The notes under the pieces: generated by a model
Seen by the model: only the letters and a program-made list of their open reading frames with translations
What the model was told of the DNA's origin: nothing
Database searches by the model: none
Part shown: one piece after another, positions 5,935 through 7,631 of the stretch
Layout of the letters: each line of letters opens with the position of its first letter
How positions within the stretch are numbered: position 1 is the stretch's first letter
From: Pseudomonadota bacterium
Lineage (GTDB): Bacteria; Pseudomonadota; Alphaproteobacteria; Sphingomonadales; Sphingomonadaceae
Direction of reading: 5' to 3'
DNA: 7,631 nt
Assembly: GCA_023413015.1 (NCBI GenBank)
Contig: JAEZQR010000004.1
Location: forward strand, 1-7,631
Position numbers and translations under genes: made by a program

Positions 5935-6231
5935 ATGTACCGCACCCTGATCACCGCCCCGCTCGCCATCCTGGTTTCGACCGGTTTCCTGCTTGCCGCT
6001 GCCGGACCGGCCGCCGCCCAGGACGAGCGCTGCACCACGCTGCCGGAACAGGCACGGGTAGCCGTTCAGTCGGTCGACGCCGGCACCGCCAAGCAGGCGC
6101 TGCGCTACATCGCGACCGGCGAGAAGCTGTGCGAGGCCGGCAACGAGCGCGAGGCGGCCAAGAAGTTCGCCGCCGCGCTGAAGCTGGCCGGCCCGGCTGG
6201 CGAGCAGCAGCTTGCGGCGCTGAAGCGCTGA
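5935..6231 (+). CDS. Small secreted/periplasmic protein, function unknown
   Basis: This is a 98-residue protein with a clear Sec signal peptide: MYRT, a hydrophobic core (LAILVSTGFLLAAA) and probable signal-peptidase cleavage after AAA at residue 28. The mature part of about 70 residues has two cysteines (C33, C66) that could form a disulfide. Its helical C-terminal half (GEKLCEAGNEREAAKKFAAAL) resembles one tetratricopeptide-like hairpin. I do not recognise a characterised family. The frame is open upstream to 5848, but the ATG at 5935 has a good ribosome-binding site (AAAGGAAG, about 5 bases before) and directly precedes the signal peptide. It diverges from the LysR gene and ends at a strong terminator, so it is probably a single-gene transcript, likely LysR-controlled by position. 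Confidence 0.8.
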   Translation: MYRTLITAPLAILVSTGFLLAAAGPAAAQDERCTTLPEQARVAVQSVDAGTAKQALRYIATGEKLCEAGNEREAAKKFAAALKLAGPAGEQQLAALKR

Positions 6232-6278
6232 CCTTCCGGCGTCCGGCCTCCCTCCCCAAACCTGCCTGACGCTGCTTG

Positions 6279-6306
6279 GCCCCCTCCCGTCGCGGAGGGG
6301 GCTTTT
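6279..6306 (+). terminator. Rho-independent terminator
   Basis: GCCCCCTCC (6279-6287) pairs perfectly with GGAGGGGGC (6294-6302) around a 6-base loop, followed by TTTT (6303-6306). It lies 47 bases after the small secreted-protein stop codon and touches the stop codon of the convergent P450 gene. On the opposite strand there is no T tract after the stem, so its main action is on plus-strand transcripts. Confidence 0.9.
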
Positions 6307-7538
6307 CATTGCTGGAAGCTGATGACGAAGCGGCTTTTCGGGATGGCGGGGATGCGGCCGAGGGGGATGGACAGGTCCTGCGGCGGCACGTCGTAGGAGG
6401 TGGTGAGGAGGAGCCGAGCGGCGCGCTTGATCAGTTCCTGCGTCATCGCCTCGCCGGGGCAGCGGTGGGTCAGGTGCGCGTCGCCCGCGCCGTGCGAGAC
6501 GAGGTCGTAACGGCCGGGCGGGTGATCGAGGAAGCGGTCGGGATCGAAGCGATCGGGGCCGGGCCAGAGGCGGGGATCGCGGTGGGTGCCGTGGAGGTCG
6601 AAGAGCAGCCAGTCGCCGCGTGCGAAGCGGCGGCCGCGCCAGGCGAAGGGCGCGAGCGCGCGGCCGCCCATCATCGGGATGAAGGGGTAGAAGCGGCGCA
6701 CCTCGCTGGCGAAGCGGTCGAGCGCTGCGTCGTCCGACGGGTCGGGGTGCGCGTCGGGGAAACGGTGGAGCGCGTGCGCGGCGAAGACGATGTAACGGTC
6801 GTTGGCGACCGCCGGGCGGATGCAGTTGATCAGTTCGACGCCGGCGGTGACGAGGTCGAGCGGCTGGCCGTCGAGGTCGCAGTGGGCGGCGATCACGGCG
6901 AGCGGGCTGCCCGGTGGGGCGCTGCGGCGGCCCGAGCGCACGTCGGCGATCCAGTCGCGCGCCCAGCGTTCGGTGCGGCGGCGCAGCGTAAGGCCACGCC
7001 AGTTGCGCAGGCCCACCGAGCCGGCACCGTCGACCATCGCGCCGAACTCGTGCGTGCGTTCGGGCCCTTCGACGGCGGACAGCGGTGTGCCGGCCCAGTC
7101 GGTGAGCGCGCGGGCGAGGAGCGCGCGGGCGGCATAGAGGAGGACGGTGTGCCCGCGACGGCGGAAGCGGGGAAGCGCGGCGTGCCAGCCGGCCTCGAAC
7201 CGGTCGGCGACGTTGCGCGGGGCGGTGCCGGTGAACAGCGCCATGAACATCGCCTTGCGGTGACGATGCGCGGCGCGGTCGAGCGCCATGACGCTGCCTT
7301 CGTCCTGGAGCGACCAGAAGGCAGTCTTGGGCAGGGCGCCGCGGCGGGTGAAACGGCCGGGCGTGTAGAACATGCGCGCCGCATCCGCGCCGCGCGCGAT
7401 CGTGGCCGGCGCGAGCATAAGGCGGGCGGTGAAGGCGTCGGTCGCCAGGCGGGCGTAGCGCCTCAGTGAGTAGTCGTAGCCCTGCGCGAGCAGCGCGAGG
7501 CTCGAATCGGGAAGCGGATCGCGGGGGAACGGCGGCAT
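6306..7538 (-). CDS. CYP152-type cytochrome P450 (fatty-acid peroxygenase family)
   Basis: This 410-residue P450 belongs by its motifs to the CYP152 peroxygenases, which use hydrogen peroxide directly to oxidise fatty acids at the alpha or beta carbon and need no redox partner; none is encoded nearby. Visible features are AHRHRKAMFM in the B'/C region (90-99), the I-helix VELINCIRPAVA with the carboxylate-binding pair R241-P242 that replaces the usual acid-alcohol pair, the K-helix E279-x-x-R282 followed by FYPFIP, and the haem loop HGAGDAHLTHRCPGE with ligand C360. From memory the numbering is nearly that of Sphingomonas SP-alpha (R241, C361). The position equivalent to Gln84/Gln85 of SP-alpha/BS-beta, His85 in OleT, is Met84 here. 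The protein is soluble. ATG 7538 is preceded by an in-frame stop and lacks a clear ribosome-binding site. Product specificity cannot be read from sequence. Confidence 0.92.
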   Translation of the reverse strand: MPPFPRDPLPDSSLALLAQGYDYSLRRYARLATDAFTARLMLAPATIARGADAARMFYTPGRFTRRGALPKTAFWSLQDEGSVMALDRAAHRHRKAMFMALFTGTAPRNVADRFEAGWHAALPRFRRRGHTVLLYAARALLARALTDWAGTPLSAVEGPERTHEFGAMVDGAGSVGLRNWRGLTLRRRTERWARDWIADVRSGRRSAPPGSPLAVIAAHCDLDGQPLDLVTAGVELINCIRPAVANDRYIVFAAHALHRFPDAHPDPSDDAALDRFASEVRRFYPFIPMMGGRALAPFAWRGRRFARGDWLLFDLHGTHRDPRLWPGPDRFDPDRFLDHPPGRYDLVSHGAGDAHLTHRCPGEAMTQELIKRAARLLLTTSYDVPPQDLSIPLGRIPAIPKSRFVISFQQ

Positions 7539-7565
7539 GGCGGATCAATGAGCCGCCCGGCGAAT

Positions 7566-7610
7566 GGCTCCCGCCCTCTCAAACCCGCTAGGCAGGTTCG
7601 GGCGGGAGCC
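7566..7610. repeat. 11-bp-arm inverted repeat upstream of the P450 gene
   Basis: GGCTCCCGCCC (7566-7576) and GGGCGGGAGCC (7600-7610) are perfect inverted copies, with a nested AACC (7582-7585)/GGTT (7595-7598) pair inside the 23-base interval. It ends 28 bases before the P450 start codon. No T tract follows on either strand. On the minus strand a TAA lies at 7618-7620 after open codons CTA GCT GCG, so a gene entering from beyond the window could end there and this could be its terminator. Otherwise it is leader structure of the P450 mRNA. Confidence 0.5.
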
Positions 7611-7631
7611 GAGGTCGTTACGCAGCTAGTA

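Noticed and set aside
6258..6275. AACCTGCCT shared between the region before the terminator and the dyad at 7566-7610
   Set aside because: A single 9-base match in GC-rich DNA is not enough to call a dispersed repeat.
6276..7469. Plus-strand frame of 397 codons opposite the P450
   Set aside because: Composition-biased shadow; it would also start inside the terminator stem of the small secreted gene.
5875..7548. 557-codon minus-strand open frame overlapping the P450 and the small secreted gene
   Set aside because: The product is an Arg/Pro/Ala-rich string without domains. The P450 in the other frame has every family motif.

Overview
The window is GC-rich throughout and tightly packed, with seven protein-coding genes, short intergenic gaps and no transposon, phage, CRISPR or RNA gene that I can see. 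The gene set suggests an alphaproteobacterium, most likely Sphingomonadales: a cytoplasmic HWE-family histidine kinase with PAS domains, a Wzi-type outer-membrane barrel, small DUF1328 and PRC-barrel proteins, and a CYP152 peroxygenase P450 very close in layout to the Sphingomonas enzyme SP-alpha. The taxonomic call is an inference from family content.

Left part (1-870): a tiny DUF1328 membrane protein (minus) and a PRC-barrel protein (plus) are divergently transcribed from a 154-bp gap that holds a 29-bp dyad. Both families are common in stress and envelope contexts in alphaproteobacteria, but I found no correctly spaced GGAAC...GTT general-stress promoter. Between the PRC gene and the next gene is a short plus-strand open stretch that reads like the tail of a lost gene.

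Middle part (870-5849): three genes run leftwards in the order LysR regulator, four-PAS HWE histidine kinase, Wzi-family outer-membrane protein. The gaps (99 and 243 bp) and the candidate promoter and dyad signals argue for separate or only partly coupled transcription. The leader of the Wzi gene is unusual: an AT-rich island with a perfect 10-bp palindrome, an orphan Shine-Dalgarno-like AAGGAG, a small hairpin and an 8-bp homopolymer.

Right part (5850-7631): the LysR gene diverges from a small secreted two-cysteine protein of unknown function. The intervening 85 bp contains a 10-bp-phased repeat overlapping a TATAAT and a perfect 8-12-8 dyad reaching into the small gene's ribosome-binding site. 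That gene ends at a strong intrinsic terminator abutting the stop codon of a convergent CYP152-type P450 gene. The P450 has the diagnostic Arg-Pro active-site pair but a methionine at the position usually occupied by Gln (hydroxylases) or His (the OleT alkene-forming enzyme). Upstream of it lies an 11-bp-arm inverted repeat.

I see no clear novel multi-gene system. The best leads are the LysR/secreted-protein unit with its dyad and the Met84 P450.
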